From the NCBI GenBank assembly GCA_947846985.1, contig CANTUZ010000004.1:4888927-4952926 (forward strand): DNA of 64,000 bases, in the 5' to 3' direction. Position numbers and translations under genes: made by a program. The notes beneath the pieces were generated by a model that was given only the letters and a program-made list of their open reading frames with translations, had not been told where the DNA came from and did no database searches. This DNA comes from Fratercula arctica. Taxonomy: Eukaryota > Chordata > Aves > Charadriiformes > Alcidae. This document shows, piece by piece, positions 61,801 through 64,000 of this stretch; within the stretch, counting starts at the first letter, position 1; each line of letters starts with the position of its first letter.

Positions 61801-63503
61801 CTTTCACAAGTGTAGTAAATGTTTACTTGTGGGTTTTTTTTCTCTTAGGAATTATGTCAAATGATAATATGAACAATCTTAGGGCTGGAATATGTACAGT
61901 AATGTCGAACATGGGGCTTAAAATGGTCCAGCCTGTTACAGAGCTGCAAAGGGACAAAAGTGCCTGTATATTTTCTTTTTACTGCAGCAGAATTGCTGTA
62001 GGACCATTTGTGTGGCCACATCTCAGCAGTCTTATCCTTCATTGATGGATTGGAAAATCCTGTCTTGTATGTGTTTTAATTACGTATTACCACTAAGCTT
62101 TTTGCTTTCAAGACATAGTGGCTCTCATCATCCACATTTCTCTTACATGTCACTTCATGCTGCAATGATGTGTAGAACCTTCCATTGTGCCAGTCCCTTA
62201 GTAAAATGCAAATATACTTTTCTGCTCTCAAATTCAAGTTCTCCAACTGTCAGCTACCAGAAGAAATTATGCTGATCAAAACTTGACCAGGCTTCTCTGT
62301 TTTTCTAAAGCTCTGTGCTGTTGGATTGAGCTAAGACTTGCTTTACATCAGTGTAGTAAGTTTTACTTTAATGGAGTTTCTCTAACTTTTTATTTAATTG
62401 AGCATCGGGTAATTTCAAATTATCAGATGTAGTCTTCCAGACCTGCTCACAGGGAATAGCTTTGTGGTTTTGTACATTTAGGCAGCAAACAGAAGAAGGG
62501 ACTATAGTGATGAATGTGAAGGGCTTTTATTTGTCTCTCTCCCCCACGACCTGTGAGTTCTTGTGCTTATAGCATCCTTTTGAATAATGCTTGAAATGGG
62601 ACCGTTACCAGTTGGTGTTTATTGTACATCAGAGCAAAGCAATACTCTAGCTACTTGTAATTTATTCCTCTCTCAGGAGGAGCAAGGAAAAAAAGAAGCA
62701 GGATTTAGTTGTCTACCTGCTGTGCTGTGTGGTTGATGTGCCTCTAAACTGGTAGAAGGTGCTGTGTTTTCCGAGTGTTAACAGGTGAACTTTGCAAGAA
62801 GAGAGGTGTATTTATTCTGCAAGACAGAGTGCTGGGGAGTACTGAAAAACCTTAAAACTTACTAAGGAAACTTTAGTAAAGCTGATCATGGATGACAGGC
62901 TTACTAGGAGTTGCCTTCATAAACTATCAGTTGCTCTCATCTACTCTTCTTTCCCTCTGTCGCTTACAGGTCACTTCATGTTGACAAGCCTGTGTTGTAA
63001 CGTATGCCCTGTATTTGATTTTTAAAAAAAATATTTATGTACTGCTGATGTTCTTTACTGTTGAAACTTTCTTGCTCAGCTGTCTTGGTGCACTGTGAGG
63101 AAGAGTAAGGACTGGAATGCCATTGGATTTTACCTTAGAAGGTTATGGGAAGTGGACCCCACCCTGTTGTGGAATTAATTTGTTTTCAAGGCACTAGGGT
63201 GATAACTCGGCAGTCTGACTTGAATAATTTATTGAGATGGGGACTGTGTTTACATCCAGGAGTGTAGACTTGGATTGTAAGAGTTACGCACATGGGAATG
63301 CAGTATAACAGTTCCTTCTCTAAGTGCTGCATGTTTTGTTTTAAAAGGAAATAATAATTACTCTGAGTTTAAAAAAGATTGTTTTCAACACATCAGAAAA
63401 ATTTAACTCTTCTTGAAATTTTTTTCACTTGGCTGTGAATTTCTTTGTTGCATTCAAGTGGTCCATTTAATGCCCACTGGTTGAGCCAATTTCTCCTTTC
63501 TGC
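58824..63503 (+). other. Putative first intron, distal part
   Basis: No exon is supported. At 61858 an acceptor-like ttttttttctcttag precedes an open frame, but in the phase set by the exon at 44199 it meets a stop after five codons. A 17-bp imperfect tandem duplication lies at 61602-61635. Confidence 0.4.
61602..61635 (+). repeat. 17-bp tandem duplication
   Basis: The unit ctatttaagcctctagg is followed directly by ctatttaaacctctagt; the two differ at two positions. Confidence 0.85.
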
Positions 63504-63552
63504 TTCAGAGGGCGACCTCTAGATCTCATCAATGCCACCAGCAGGGGTTGCT
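63504..63552 (+). promoter_or_regulatory. Two adjacent CTCF-like sites
   Basis: TTCAGAGGGCGACCT (63504 on) matches the AGAGGGCG core of the CTCF motif. About 30 bases later, GCCACCAGCAGGGGTTGCT (63534-63552) matches CCASCAGGGGGCGCT with two changes (GC to TT). Both have the same orientation. Binding is inferred from the motif only. Confidence 0.45.
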
Positions 63553-64000
63553 TGGAAAAAGTCACCTTTCTGTGAGAAATGTGTGCTGCTTACGTGAGCC
63601 TTTAGAGCAGGATAATCTAGAGCCTGAAGTGTTCGAGTTTAGCAGCATTGTGTGCCAGTGCGTGCATCCTGATTAAGCAGTGCCCCTATGGGCAATGTGC
63701 AAGTAATCCCATGATGTCTGTAGAGTTACTTTGAATGTCTCAAAATGTTTAAGGTACTCTGCTAGAGGGAGATTACACTTCTGTTAAGTGTGGAACTGAA
63801 ATATTTCTGTATGCACATATAAAATGCAGTTTGTTAGCTCAATGAAAATGGGAAGAAAAAATAATTTCACAAGCTCTGAAATGCTCCATTTGAGATCAGT
63901 GATGATAATGATAGTAAGCAAAACAATACATAAAAAGTAAACTATGTCATCCTAACACTGAAGAAAGAAGGAGAGGCTGAGCTGGCAAGTTTTATTGTAG
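63553..64000 (+). other. Putative intron to window edge, nothing seen
   Basis: This is AT-rich sequence without a repeat or splice-flanked open frame that I can support. Confidence 0.4.

Noticed and set aside
61858..62045. Acceptor-like site and open frame as second exon
   Set aside because: In the phase set by the exon at 44199 it stops after five codons.

Overview
The window reads as vertebrate nuclear DNA, most likely from a bird. It is AT-rich and CpG-poor. It carries two fragments of the avian/reptilian CR1 LINE 3' end, at 3819-4106 (+) and 48666-49026 (-); the second ends in the ATTCTATG-type tail usual in birds. Older CR1/L3-type and MIR-like relics are also present, and coding potential is split into short exon-sized pieces. 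A crocodilian or turtle source cannot be excluded by eye. There are no bacterial operons, CRISPR arrays, tRNA or rRNA genes, viral genes or toxin genes that I can support.

Left part (1 to about 19 kb): several exon-like blocks lie on the + strand. The best is 2053-2172, which is open throughout and flanked by a strong 3' splice site and a GTGAGT 5' splice site. It can be joined in matching reading phase to blocks ending at 3641, at 12994-13161 and at 13296-13455 (stop TAG), which would be the 3' end of a gene starting left of the window. A second pair (16791-16847, and 17330-17381 with stop TAA) and a single block (18622-18723) follow. I recognise none of the encoded peptides, so these are candidates only.

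Middle (about 19 to 44 kb): mostly non-coding. It holds an old MIR-like SINE (22422-22512), a long antisense CR1/L3-type LINE relic (26330-27310), a shorter relic (32660-32800), simple repeats, and a few stretches that look like conserved regulatory DNA (24226-24320, 37230-37470, 39100-39450).

Right part (44 to 64 kb): an isolated CpG island (20 CpG in about 160 bp, 44040-44215) with a YY1-type site leads into a 5' coding exon. Its ATG is at 44199, and a GTGAGC splice donor follows 44293. No second exon was found, so the rest of the window is probably the first intron of this + strand gene. In hand-sampled lines of that intron G exceeds C on the + strand, as expected of transcribed DNA. The intron holds a 76-bp tandem duplication carrying splice-donor-like motifs, an antisense CR1 copy, a C-rich tract, a perfect 28-bp duplication and a pair of CTCF-like sites near the right edge.

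All gene calls come from reading splice motifs and open frames by eye. No homology search was possible, and in AT-rich DNA short open frames look protein-like easily, so exon confidences are kept low.
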